Below, one piece after another: positions 9,578 to 17,597 of a stretch of 64,000 nt of DNA (the stretch's first letter is position 1; every line of letters starts with the position of its first letter). Under the pieces are notes generated by a model, which saw nothing but the letters and a program-made list of their open reading frames with translations, did no database searches and was not told where the DNA came from. The position numbers were made by a program, and so were the translations under genes. Source of the DNA: Flavobacterium ranwuense (lineage in GTDB: Bacteria > Bacteroidota > Bacteroidia > Flavobacteriales > Flavobacteriaceae); assembly GCF_004349315.1 (NCBI RefSeq), contig NZ_SMLH01000007.1:62001-126000 (forward strand), read 5' to 3'.

Positions 9578-11107
9578 CTAATATTTTGCAGATTCTCCGG
9601 CTTTAGGCAAGGATTGTTTTATAAATTGTCTGATATCTTCGTTAGCAGTTTCCAAATCTACTTTTCTTAAGTACATCATGTGACCGCTTCTATAGCCTTT
9701 CCAAGACATTCTGTCATTTAGTCTTCCGCTTGGGTCCATTTGCCACATGTTGTATTTCGAGTTGAAATAATCGCAGGCTCCGTCATAATATCCGGACTGA
9801 ACCATTACATGTAAATACGGATTTTGCGCCATGGCCTGACGCAGGTTTTCTCCGGTTTTATCATTTGAATCATCCCAAGGTCTCACGGAGCCAAACATAT
9901 TGTATTTGAAATCGGTTTTGTAGTTTAGATTATTGCGCAAGTACATATTAATGGCAGGAGTAAAGGAGTGGAGCCAAGAAGTAAGTTCTGCGTTAAAATC
10001 GGGTCCGTCACCAGCCGCTTTACGGTCAATTCCTTTATAGCGGGAATCTAATCTTCCTACGGTAAACCCTTGATCGCGCAACAATTCTTTCCAAAAATAA
10101 TCATACGGTACATCTAAATTATTTTGCAAAACCACTTTTTCCGAAAGTCCGGAATAGCGTGCTATTTTAGCAGCCATTTCTTTTCTTTTTTGGTCGTCTA
10201 ATGCGCCTCCTTTGCTTAATGCGGGTAGCAGTTCATTTATCGTAAAGTCTTCTACTTCCGGTAACATGGCTGTTAAATCTTTATTCTGTAAATCAGAAGG
10301 CAGCATTTTATGATACCAGGCCGTAGCGGCAAAATAAGGCAGTTTCAATGCCGCTTCAGAAGCGACACCACGAGTGATTCCCAATTCAGTTGGCGATACT
10401 AAAATAACACCGTTCAGATACATCCATTCGCTGTTTTGCAACTCGAGAGCAAGTCCTGAAACTCGTGTGGTACCATAGCTTTCGCCAATAAGATATTTTG
10501 GCGAAGCCCAGCGATTGGTTCGGGATACAAATCCATTGATCCAATCGGCGAGGTATTTAATGTCGGCATTTACACCGAAGAATTTAGTTGTTGGTATTTC
10601 TTTGCTCGTAGCTCTTGAATACGCGGTATTGACCGGATTTACAAAAACAATATCGGCAACATCCAAAATCGAATACGGATTTTCCTTGATTCCATAAGGC
10701 TGTAACGGATAACCTTCATCATCAATATTGATTAAACTTGGACCTGTATACGCAATCTGCATCCAAACCGAAGCAGAGCCCGGACCGCCATTAAAGGAAA
10801 TAACCAAAGGGCGGGCGGCACGATCTTTTACATCGGAACGTTCGTAATAGGTGTAAAATAAACCGGCAATTGCTTTTCCATCTTCGTCCCAAACCGGCAT
10901 CGTACCAGTGGTGGCTTTGTAGGGCACTTTTTGACCTTTGATAGTCGTACTATGTTCCGTTACCACTTGCGAATCCGGATTGAAAGTAAGATTTGAAGCA
11001 GAATTTTCTTCTTTTGGAGCGACAGGTGTTGTAGGTGTTTTTTGTGGCTGAGCATGTAAAGCCGCAAAAAATCCAATGAAGACCAAGGATAGTACTGTTT
11101 TTTTCAT
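9578..11107 (-). CDS. Exported S10 family serine carboxypeptidase-like peptidase
   Basis: 509 residues from the ATG at 11107, where a clear signal peptide begins (MKKTVLSLVFIGFFAALHAQ). The 38 extra upstream residues of the open frame lack a signal peptide and I excluded them. Family landmarks are ISFNGGPGSASVWM (oxyanion region), IGESYGTTRV with nucleophile S210, VQSGYYDGACDYF with the Asp, and YRSGHMMYL with the His, so the Ser-Asp-His triad is complete. It should remove C-terminal residues from peptides in the periplasm. A proline-rich linker follows the signal peptide. The gene appears monocistronic, with its own terminator. Confidence 0.9.
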   Translation of the reverse strand: MKKTVLSLVFIGFFAALHAQPQKTPTTPVAPKEENSASNLTFNPDSQVVTEHSTTIKGQKVPYKATTGTMPVWDEDGKAIAGLFYTYYERSDVKDRAARPLVISFNGGPGSASVWMQIAYTGPSLINIDDEGYPLQPYGIKENPYSILDVADIVFVNPVNTAYSRATSKEIPTTKFFGVNADIKYLADWINGFVSRTNRWASPKYLIGESYGTTRVSGLALELQNSEWMYLNGVILVSPTELGITRGVASEAALKLPYFAATAWYHKMLPSDLQNKDLTAMLPEVEDFTINELLPALSKGGALDDQKRKEMAAKIARYSGLSEKVVLQNNLDVPYDYFWKELLRDQGFTVGRLDSRYKGIDRKAAGDGPDFNAELTSWLHSFTPAINMYLRNNLNYKTDFKYNMFGSVRPWDDSNDKTGENLRQAMAQNPYLHVMVQSGYYDGACDYFNSKYNMWQMDPSGRLNDRMSWKGYRSGHMMYLRKVDLETANEDIRQFIKQSLPKAGESAKY

Positions 11108-11272
11108 AAAGAGATTGGTTTGGGGTATTTCAATACTGTTTTTCTGATACAATTTTGAAAGCACTAATATATTGCTTTTTAATTGAGTGACAAAAGCGGA
11201 AAGCAGAATAGTAATTTTCAAACCTTGAAACTCTGTTCGTGAAAAATAGTTGCATGCAAATACTCTTTATTT

Positions 11273-11412
11273 GGGCGTAACCCCAAAGCAGAAAATTCCT
11301 TTTTCCATTTACGTATCTGGAGCTTTGGGGTCGGGCTTTTGGCTGTATCTTTATTTTTTTAAAGGAAAAAAATAAAGGATGCCGCCACAATCCCTTACGC
11401 GAGCAACCCGAA
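11273..11412. repeat. Interspersed palindromic repeat, copy B (gap 11108-11462)
   Basis: The 355-base gap holds two nested palindromes. ACCCCAAAGC (11280-11289) pairs with GCTTTGGGGT (11322-11331). CTTTATTTTTTT (11349-11360) pairs with AAAAAAATAAAG (11366-11377), followed by GATGCCGCCACAATCCCTTACG. The words GCTRTATCTTTATTT and AAATAAAGGATGCC also frame copy A near 5953-6007. The unit therefore looks like a diverged family of intergenic repeats with exchangeable stem sequences. No gene is visible in the gap. Confidence 0.65.
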
Positions 11413-11462
11413 GATGGAGAGAAATATCGATATCCGATTGATTATCGCTAGATTTTATTTTC

Positions 11463-11951
11463 TTAAAATAACGTTTCCAATTGCTCGAGACAAGCGGTAA
11501 TGCCTTGTTCAAAGCCCATTTCAATCATGGTTTGTATCTCTTTTTCATTGGAATAAAACATCTTGAATTCAACCAAAGTACCCGATTCTGTTGTAGCAAA
11601 AGCAATAGTTCCTGTAGAAACCGGCAAGGAATTGTTTATAGTTCCCTCTTCATCACAAAAACTATCTTTAATTTCAAAACTTAAATTTGGTGTTATGGCT
11701 GTATAGTCCATTCGTCCCCAATGTTTTTCATTTTCGGGACCCACCATAGCATACAACCAATACCCGCCAACAGAAAAGTTCATCGTTTTGGTTACGGCTT
11801 TCCAAGGTTGTGGTCCCCACCATTGTTCCAATAATTCACTTTCAGTATACGCACGCCAAACTTTTTCAAGCGGGGCACTAAATGTTCTGGATACAAGAAT
11901 TGATTTTTCTTTTAAATCTTTTACAACAAGTGTTTTGCTATTAGTTGCCAT
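11463..11951 (-). CDS. AHSA1/SRPBCC-domain protein
   Basis: 162 residues. The N-terminal segment VSRTFSAPLEKVWRAYTE followed by LLEQWWGPQPW is the hallmark of the AHSA1/START-like (SRPBCC) fold, a hydrophobic-ligand-binding cup. The C-terminal helix (MIEMGFEQGITACLEQLETL) is also typical. These small cytoplasmic proteins are found beside toxin, stress or ArsR-type genes, but here there is no obvious partner. Molecular function is unknown. Confidence 0.85.
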   Translation of the reverse strand: MATNSKTLVVKDLKEKSILVSRTFSAPLEKVWRAYTESELLEQWWGPQPWKAVTKTMNFSVGGYWLYAMVGPENEKHWGRMDYTAITPNLSFEIKDSFCDEEGTINNSLPVSTGTIAFATTESGTLVEFKMFYSNEKEIQTMIEMGFEQGITACLEQLETLF

Positions 11952-12099
11952 TTTATTTTGATTTATGATTGATTACTACTTGGTATAATTGATTGAAGCA
12001 GTGGTCATTCCTTTTTTTTCGGAATGAAAATGAACCATTAAAGTTAGTTTATTTTACTCAAATTAGTATCCAATTTCATGAATAATCAATTAATAAAGA

Positions 12100-12609
12100 C
12101 TATGAAATCCTTTTTTCCAATACAATAAATTCCAAAGGCTGTTCCGCAATAGCAATATGAACATCACTTACCGGAAAAGGTTCTCTTGCTCCAGTGTCAA
12201 CATAACCGTTGCGTTTGTACCATGAAATCAATTCTTCCCGAACAGATATTACAGTCATTACAATTTTAGGTAATCCCAATGCCGAAGCATGAATTTCTGC
12301 CTGTTGCAATAATTTTTTTCCTACGCCACTATTTTGTAGCTCAGGCGAAACCGTCAGCATTCCTAAATACAATTGCTGCTCGTTTTCAATCAACAATACA
12401 CAACCTATAATCTGATTGTTCTCCGTAAATTTTAGAATGGTATTTTTTGGGTCTTGAATCGTTTCAGTCAGTTCCTGTTCAGTTGTTCTGAGTCCTTCTA
12501 AAAGGTTCGCTTCAGTGGTCCATCCTTTTTTAGACGATTCCCCGCGATAGGCTGAATTGATTAATGTATTTAATAGGGAAACGTCTTCTACTGTTGCTTT
12601 TATAATCAT
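12100..12609 (-). CDS. GNAT family N-acetyltransferase
   Basis: 169 residues. The acetyl-CoA-binding motif A is visible as LGMLTVSPELQNSGVGKKLL, with the flanking motif B helix (AEIHASALGLPKIVMTVISV) and the ending WYKRNGYVDTG. The fold is that of a cytoplasmic Gcn5-related acetyltransferase. The substrate cannot be told from the sequence. The gene is single, on the minus strand, and divergent from the SYLF gene. Confidence 0.88.
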   Translation of the reverse strand: MIIKATVEDVSLLNTLINSAYRGESSKKGWTTEANLLEGLRTTEQELTETIQDPKNTILKFTENNQIIGCVLLIENEQQLYLGMLTVSPELQNSGVGKKLLQQAEIHASALGLPKIVMTVISVREELISWYKRNGYVDTGAREPFPVSDVHIAIAEQPLEFIVLEKRIS

Positions 12610-12775
12610 AGATAATACTTCTATTCTTGGGTTATTGCTTTGTTGTTCTTCAAAGGTAGAAAAAAGGGATTAATCACTTCTTTTTTTTGATAAAATAATT
12701 ATTTTTTAAACGAATAAAATTATTTATATAGTATTGATAATCAGTATATTTAGTCATTAAATAAGAAAATTTTTT

Positions 12776-12783
12776 TACCTTTG
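12776..12783 (+). promoter_or_regulatory. Candidate Bacteroidota promoter (-7 element) of the SYLF gene
   Basis: TACCTTTG matches the Bacteroidota -7 consensus TAnnTTTG and lies 39 bases before the ATG. A convincing -33 TTTG is lacking (only TTTAG about 22 bases upstream). The intergenic DNA around it is very AT-rich. Confidence 0.5.
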
Positions 12784-12821
12784 AATAAAGAAAATTTGCA
12801 ACAATTTAATAATATATAATT

Positions 12822-13361
12822 ATGAAAAATTTAAATATTATTTGGGTAATAGTGATGGCTTGCGTAATAAGCATAGCGCCAATATTCGGGCAATCGACCG
12901 CTAAAAAGAATAAAATTATTGCTGACAGCAAAACAGCAAAGGCGGAGTTCATTAAAAGTGACCCGCTGATGAAAGCACTTTTTGAAAAAGCGTCTGGCTA
13001 TGTCATCTTTCCCAATGTTGGAAAGGGAGGAATCGGTATTGGAGGAGCAGCAGGCAACGGGGTTGTCTATGAACAGAACAAGAGGATAGGCATGGCAAAG
13101 TTGACACAAGTGAGCATAGGATTCCAGGCCGGTGGACAGGCGTATAGAGAGGTAATATTTTTTGAGTCAAGAAAGGAATTGGAACGGTTTAAAGAGAGCA
13201 AATTCGAGTTTTCCGCACAAGCTTCCGCAGTAGCCGTGACGGAAGGCGCCTCAGCGAATGTAAAATATACGGAAGGCGTTATGGTGTTCACCATGCAGAA
13301 GGGTGGACTGATGTATGAGGCATCGATTGGTGGGCAGAAGTTTAAGTTTAATAAGCTGTAA
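12822..13361 (+). CDS. SYLF/YSC84-domain lipid-binding protein (secreted)
   Basis: 179 residues with a signal peptide (MKNLNIIWVIVMACVISIAPIFGQ). The mature part is a SYLF (DUF500/Ysc84) domain: ASGYVIFPNVGKGGIGIGGA, GNGVVYEQNKRIGMAKLTQ, GGQAYREVIFFE and the glycine-rich ending GGLMYEASIGGQKFKF. SYLF domains bind phosphoinositides in eukaryotes; bacterial members are exported proteins of unclear role. Its base composition is noticeably less AT-rich than its flanks. A TAnnTTTG promoter element lies 39 bases upstream. Confidence 0.88.
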   Translation: MKNLNIIWVIVMACVISIAPIFGQSTAKKNKIIADSKTAKAEFIKSDPLMKALFEKASGYVIFPNVGKGGIGIGGAAGNGVVYEQNKRIGMAKLTQVSIGFQAGGQAYREVIFFESRKELERFKESKFEFSAQASAVAVTEGASANVKYTEGVMVFTMQKGGLMYEASIGGQKFKFNKL

Positions 13362-13427
13362 CACTATTTTTGCTGTTGAAATCCGAGCGATTTAGGCAAA
13401 AAATGTGTTTTATTCTGCTAGCGCGAA

Positions 13428-13604
13428 CGCAATGTCAGTAAGTTAAGATATTTTAGATTGAAGAGTAACGATTGCAGATTTCTGATTTTGTATTGGTAAA
13501 TATAAGATTGTCGATTTTAAGGGGACTATCACGTCTGAAATCAAGAATCGTTAATCAAAAATCAGCAATCATTGGATTTTTTTTCTTAAATTAATGACAT
13601 TGCG
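13428..13604. repeat. Long imperfect palindrome in the gap after the SYLF gene
   Basis: The gap 13362-13693 has no gene. Its ends pair: 13428-13447 (CGCAATGTCAGTAAGTTAAG) against the complement of 13585-13604, with two mismatches. Inside, AACGATTGCAGATTTCTGAT pairs with the complement of a segment around 13550-13573, with about three mismatches. The whole could fold into a stem of 50-60 bp with interior loops. A 19-base internal word (13546-13564) recurs exactly at 43975-43993. It behaves like a mobile-looking intergenic repeat, but there is no coding capacity. Confidence 0.55.
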
Positions 13605-13627
13605 CTGGTCCTATCTGGGAGAAATAT

Positions 13628-13650
13628 TTCTCAGCCGTTTTGTTTTTTAG
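13628..13650 (+). repeat. 23-bp direct repeat, copy 1
   Basis: The word TTCTCAGCCGTTTTGTNTTTTAG occurs here (N=T) and at 14463-14485 (N=G) in the same orientation, 835 bases apart. The two copies bracket the minus-strand membrane-protein gene at 13694-14167. Confidence 0.6.
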
Positions 13651-13693
13651 CGAGTAAATTTTAGTTTCCACAAGAAGTAATTTTATTTATAAA

Positions 13694-14167
13694 TCATTTC
13701 TTCTCTATCAAAATGTATTTTTGGAATACATATTTCCATGGCATGAAAAGTATCGGTATGATAATTCCCGAGAACACATAGGTCATTTCTTCGGCTGGTG
13801 AACCTTTGAGCGTGCCGGCTGACCATAAAGGATAAGCGACAACAATAAGCCAAAGTCCTTTGTAGAAAATCATAAAAAGCATAATGGGTAACATTCGAAG
13901 TGTGTGGAAAACGCCTAAAATCGCAAGTGTTGAGTAAGCCGTCCAAGTGCACCAGGCAACAGCTCTTGTAGGATCCCACGCACCTTCATGGCTAAGAATA
14001 ACTTTCCATGATTCTGGGGCAAGAAAAACAAACATAAGGGCGAAGAACAGCCGCATGACATAAATATTGATTCTGCGAACACCTTCGTAGTTTTCGTAGT
14101 CAGGAAGAAAAATATTTTTGATACTGAACTTTGATTGCTTTTGTGTTGTCTGCTCTGTTGTATTCAT
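13694..14167 (-). CDS. Small integral membrane protein, unknown function
   Basis: 157 residues, not a family I recognise. After a polar N-terminus there are about four hydrophobic helices: roughly 38-56, 68-88, 90-110 and 128-150. Conserved-looking motifs are PDYENYEGVRRINIYVMRL near the start and the loop GSPAEEMTYVFSGI. There is no signal peptide. The gene is alone between two gene-poor gaps and is flanked by 23-bp direct repeats. Similar uncharacterised four-helix proteins occur in Bacteroidota. Confidence 0.7.
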   Translation of the reverse strand: MNTTEQTTQKQSKFSIKNIFLPDYENYEGVRRINIYVMRLFFALMFVFLAPESWKVILSHEGAWDPTRAVAWCTWTAYSTLAILGVFHTLRMLPIMLFMIFYKGLWLIVVAYPLWSAGTLKGSPAEEMTYVFSGIIIPILFMPWKYVFQKYILIEKK

Positions 14168-14710
14168 AATTTTCCTAATTAGTTATTAAAATTGCTGAAT
14201 GCCTATTTTATGAGTGTAGTTATGGTTTTATTTTAAAGCCAAGGTATAAAAAAAGCTAGATCCTTTTAAGTCAGTAGCTTATTTTGGTTTTTTATCAGAA
14301 ACAACACCGAACGGAACATCTCTGTGAGTGTCTTTGCAATAAATTACGTATCCATTTAGTTCTTTATTCATGTTACATCGTGCTTTCTAATAATATTAAA
14401 TTCAAACTTAATGATTTTACTTACAGAAAACTAATTCTCATAAAAAACCAACTAAAAATCACTTCTCAGCCGTTTTGTGTTTTAGAATAAATCTTTAAAT
14501 ACTATGCAAATAAAGCTTTCAATTCCTTCTAAATCTTAACTTGCACGCTCCCCTTTTTCTTCGGGCTAAATAGGACTCATTATTGCCGTTTGGCACTATT
14601 GGTTTTTAGAATTAGTTCTAAAAAAATCTTAAAATAATGGTTATCTATGGTGCTTTCTTGGTTGTTTTTAGTATTTTGGCAGTAGAATCATTTATAATGA
14701 ACTGATTAGT
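14168..14710. other. Gene-poor gap of 543 bases
   Basis: No convincing gene. The open frame at 14284-14490 has no start context and a composition like noncoding DNA. The gap holds the second 23-bp direct repeat (14463-14485) and a short hairpin-like word GCCGTTTGGC near 14594. Both strands are AT-rich and must carry the promoters of the two divergent neighbours, but I could not fix them. Confidence 0.5.
14463..14485 (+). repeat. 23-bp direct repeat, copy 2
   Basis: Second copy of TTCTCAGCCGTTTTGTNTTTTAG (N=G); 22 of 23 bases match copy 1 at 13628-13650. Confidence 0.6.
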
Positions 14711-15619
14711 ATGAAATATAGAGTCGCTACCACGTCATTAAATCTCAGAGATTTTCCGGCAACGCATGATAATTCCAAAATTTTAATACAAATACCTTTT
14801 AGACATACCGTTAAATTAATTGAGAAAACAGCATCGGATTGGTGGAAAGTAAAACTTTTAAACACTGAAAAAGAGGGATTTGTGTTTTCAAAAGACATTG
14901 AGCTCGTTGATGAAACCAATGAAAAAAGTACGGATATTGAAGTACCTAATTTTGAACCGGGTGCGAAAGCAAGTCTGGATAGCAAAGAGGAAACATACAA
15001 ACCTATTGGCGATCCTTCAATTCCTTTTAGGGATTTAACAAGTCTTGAATCTAAACTGACGTCAATTCGTAAGATAATCAATGTGCTGAATGTTTCAAAA
15101 AGTTTCCGGTATCAGAAAGATGCATCGGATACCTATTGTAATATTTATACTTTTGATTATTGTTTTTTTGCCAAGGTCTATATCCCCAGATTGAGATGGA
15201 CTGATACCGCAATCGAGCAGCTTGAAAAAGGCAACGAAGTGGCTGTGGTTTTTGATGGTACGGTAAAACCTTTTTATTCAAATTATATCTATGATTGGTT
15301 TTTGCAATCATCGAAGGAGTTTGGATGGGAAAGAATCGATGATGTTGATGAACTTCAAAAAAAAGTAAATGCCAATGGTGGAGTGGGAATCATCTGTGCC
15401 AAAAGATTTGTCTTGAATAAATCAGGGCATATTGTAGTGGTGGTTCCGGAAACTGATACTGACAAAGCCTATAGGAAAGACGGCAAAGTAATTTATCCGT
15501 TACAATCCCAAGCAGGTGCTGATAATTATAATTATTTTTCAGAAATCAGAGAAGATTGGTGGAACAATAAAGATCCAGAAAAAGGGTATTCTTCTGTGAT
15601 CTTTTATTATCATAATTAG
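14711..15619 (+). CDS. SH3-domain protein with a possible papain-fold cysteine peptidase/amidase domain
   Basis: 302 residues, no signal peptide or membrane segment. Residues 1-66 form a bacterial SH3 domain (LNLRDFPATHD, DWWKVKLLNTEKEGFVFS). After a linker, residues 135-300 contain TYCNIYTFDYC (C143) and, about 97 residues later, SGHIVVVVPET (H240). A TxCN motif followed by a GH(I/V)xVV strand is how several NlpC/P60- and CHAP-like amidases present their catalytic Cys and His, so I infer a cysteine amidase or peptidase. The family itself I do not recognise. It is convergent with the amidoligase-like gene, with a shared terminator between them. Confidence 0.6.
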   Translation: MKYRVATTSLNLRDFPATHDNSKILIQIPFRHTVKLIEKTASDWWKVKLLNTEKEGFVFSKDIELVDETNEKSTDIEVPNFEPGAKASLDSKEETYKPIGDPSIPFRDLTSLESKLTSIRKIINVLNVSKSFRYQKDASDTYCNIYTFDYCFFAKVYIPRLRWTDTAIEQLEKGNEVAVVFDGTVKPFYSNYIYDWFLQSSKEFGWERIDDVDELQKKVNANGGVGIICAKRFVLNKSGHIVVVVPETDTDKAYRKDGKVIYPLQSQAGADNYNYFSEIREDWWNNKDPEKGYSSVIFYYHN

Positions 15620-15635
15620 ATAAATCCTTGTAAAC

Positions 15636-15677
15636 AATTACACTTCTTGTAGGTTTGTGTCTGCAAGAAGTGTAATT
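15636..15677. terminator. Bidirectional terminator between convergent genes
   Basis: Perfect 14-bp inverted repeat AATTACACTTCTTG (15636-15649) / CAAGAAGTGTAATT (15664-15677) with a 14-base loop. It lies 17 bases after the SH3 gene stop and 26 bases from the stop of the opposing gene. Confidence 0.7.
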
Positions 15678-15702
15678 ATGTAGGGCTTGTTTTAAAAAGG
15701 CG

Positions 15703-17133
15703 CTATTGCATTTGTAATGCGGCTTGTTTTTTAATTAGTAAAGAACTACAAAAGCCTTTTTCATAATAGGCAACGTGTAAACTGCTGTATATTTGATCGT
15801 AAATTAATAAAGGATCATTCGATTCTATTTTAATAGACAATATCTTTTCTAAAAGAACGATAAGGTTCGATGGTACACAGGTTTCTTTGCCGTGTATAAT
15901 AGATTCGTAGACAAAGTTATTCCATTCCAAATCGCAAATAGGATTTTCGATTTCATTTAACAGGGCATGATCCATAATAAAAACAAGAAAATTCAAAACC
16001 TCCTGCAAGTGTTTTTCGTCGAAATAATCAAATATTCTAAACTCAATGCCATGATTTTTGTGCTTGTGAAAATTGATGTCAAGCCCAATTTTATCAATTT
16101 TTTCATAATCTGATATTTCAGAATAACGGTTCACCCACCACATTGGATTCTCATGCATGGGATGTTCGTCAAAATTCATCTGGACAATTTTTCCGGTTTT
16201 CATCACATTGGTGTCATAAGTGCCCACCCCAATGTATCTTGACATAGCACATCGTTGTGATGCCTTTGTTAAATTGACGCTGCTGTCATTATGCGATAAA
16301 TAATCAGAAGAACCGAATTTTATCATAAATAATGGACTCAACCATTGGAATAATCGAATAGCCTTCTGGTGTTTTTTTATAAAATCTATTTTGTCCTTAA
16401 TTTCACCGTCCTTATTTAACTCAGTAGGAATAGTTAAATTGAAATGATAAGTCATATTATTAAAAACAGAATAATTAGTGTCGTTTGAAATAAATATGGC
16501 AAAGGGATGGTTTTCAGAACATATTTTTATGGGGCCGTATTCCGTAAAGATTTTCTCTTTATGAAAAGCGCTTTGCAAATTGTTTATGAAACCTTGTTTT
16601 ATTGTAGCCAGTTCAGTAATGGCCGAGTCAATATCTGTTTTGTAAAATTTTTGTGTAACAAATTCAACTGTGTCGCCGTCAAAAATGAATTCTTTTTGAA
16701 GCTCGTCTATAAAATAAGGGTTGTTTTTTTGTAATATTTCAAAGATACTTTCCCCTGAATATTCAGGATTCGCTTCATTGTCTATGGGGTCAAAAGTCTT
16801 ATGCTGATTGTTGATGTCCGTTTTTGTAAACGAATGGGAGTTCATCAGTACCGGCAAATAATATTCTTTATCGGATAATATTTTTTGCAATGAATTCTGG
16901 TATATATTTTCTTTGTAATTCTTAAAATGATTCACACTATACTTTTCATGAAGTCCTTTAGTCAGCAAAAAATGTTTGTCCACCACACGATGATTTTCAA
17001 ACTCTAAATAACATTCATTTTCGATTCCTATGCCCCAATACAAATCATTTGATCTATATTGATTCCTATAATCTTTGTGCTTATCCAATAATTCAATTTC
17101 AAAACTAACAGCATTCATGCTATGATCCGTCAT
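15703..17133 (-). CDS. Glutamine-synthetase-fold amidoligase-like protein (GCS2-like)
   Basis: 476 residues, cytoplasmic. Landmarks of the carboxylate-amine ligase/glutamate-cysteine ligase superfamily are visible: YWGIGIENECYLEF (residues about 32-45, metal-binding Glu), NNMTYHFNLTIPT (metal/substrate strand) and NHGIEFRIFDYF (substrate Arg). CAMSRYIGVGTYDTN and EHPMHENPMWWVNRY are also distinctive. Members join a carboxylate to an amine with ATP. It is not a standard GshA, GCS2 or EgtA by length and motif spacing; similar proteins occur in viruses and scattered bacteria. An alternative start is the Met at codon 6 (17118). Substrate is unknown. The neighbour across the terminator may be an amidase. 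Confidence 0.6.
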   Translation of the reverse strand: MTDHSMNAVSFEIELLDKHKDYRNQYRSNDLYWGIGIENECYLEFENHRVVDKHFLLTKGLHEKYSVNHFKNYKENIYQNSLQKILSDKEYYLPVLMNSHSFTKTDINNQHKTFDPIDNEANPEYSGESIFEILQKNNPYFIDELQKEFIFDGDTVEFVTQKFYKTDIDSAITELATIKQGFINNLQSAFHKEKIFTEYGPIKICSENHPFAIFISNDTNYSVFNNMTYHFNLTIPTELNKDGEIKDKIDFIKKHQKAIRLFQWLSPLFMIKFGSSDYLSHNDSSVNLTKASQRCAMSRYIGVGTYDTNVMKTGKIVQMNFDEHPMHENPMWWVNRYSEISDYEKIDKIGLDINFHKHKNHGIEFRIFDYFDEKHLQEVLNFLVFIMDHALLNEIENPICDLEWNNFVYESIIHGKETCVPSNLIVLLEKILSIKIESNDPLLIYDQIYSSLHVAYYEKGFCSSLLIKKQAALQMQ

Positions 17134-17597
17134 ACACTTTTTTCTCCTTCTTTTAATAAATTATGTTGATATGGGAAGCTACTTTATCAGGTAGTTTTTT
17201 TGAAGTATTTTTTTAATCTGTTGCTTTTTAGTAAAGTTCAAACAGCTTCTTAAATACTTAGTTGTTTTTTTAATGGGGTTCAAGTTGCTTTTTTGCCTCG
17301 TACAAGACTTGAATGGACAACTCGATTTTTTTGCAAAAGTAGGTATAATAAATCATTATTCAAGCTATATTTTCAGAACTGGAATTTTATTTTTTTGTGA
17401 CGAAATTTATTGCTTTGTTTTCCTGTAAATTACTCATAATTATATATTTAAAATTGATGTATAAAACCGGTAGAATTGTTTTTTGTGTTCTAAAATACAA
17501 GTTTAGAACCATTTTATAACTGGATTTATTTAGGTACAAAAAAACGACTAAAATTGAATTCTTAGTCGTTTTTTTATTTGTTTTAGAGGAACTAATT
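17134..17597. other. Gap upstream of the amidoligase-like gene and downstream of thrC
   Basis: 464 bases with no gene. It must hold the promoter of the amidoligase-like gene (minus strand) near 17134-17250; I found no clean TAnnTTTG. The thrC end contains a strong terminator (17538-17575). The middle is AT-rich sequence without recognisable structure. Confidence 0.5.
17538..17575. terminator. Terminator of the thr operon
   Basis: Perfect inverted repeat AAAAAAACGACTAA (17538-17551) / TTAGTCGTTTTTTT (17562-17575) with a 10-base loop and T runs on both strands. It lies 22 bases after the thrC stop. Confidence 0.85.

Noticed and set aside
11108-11221. N-terminal extension of the S10 peptidase frame
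   Set aside because: A clear signal peptide starts at 11107; the extra 38 residues would bury it.
14284-14490. 68-codon plus-strand frame
   Set aside because: No start context, no family, and it includes the 23-bp repeat.
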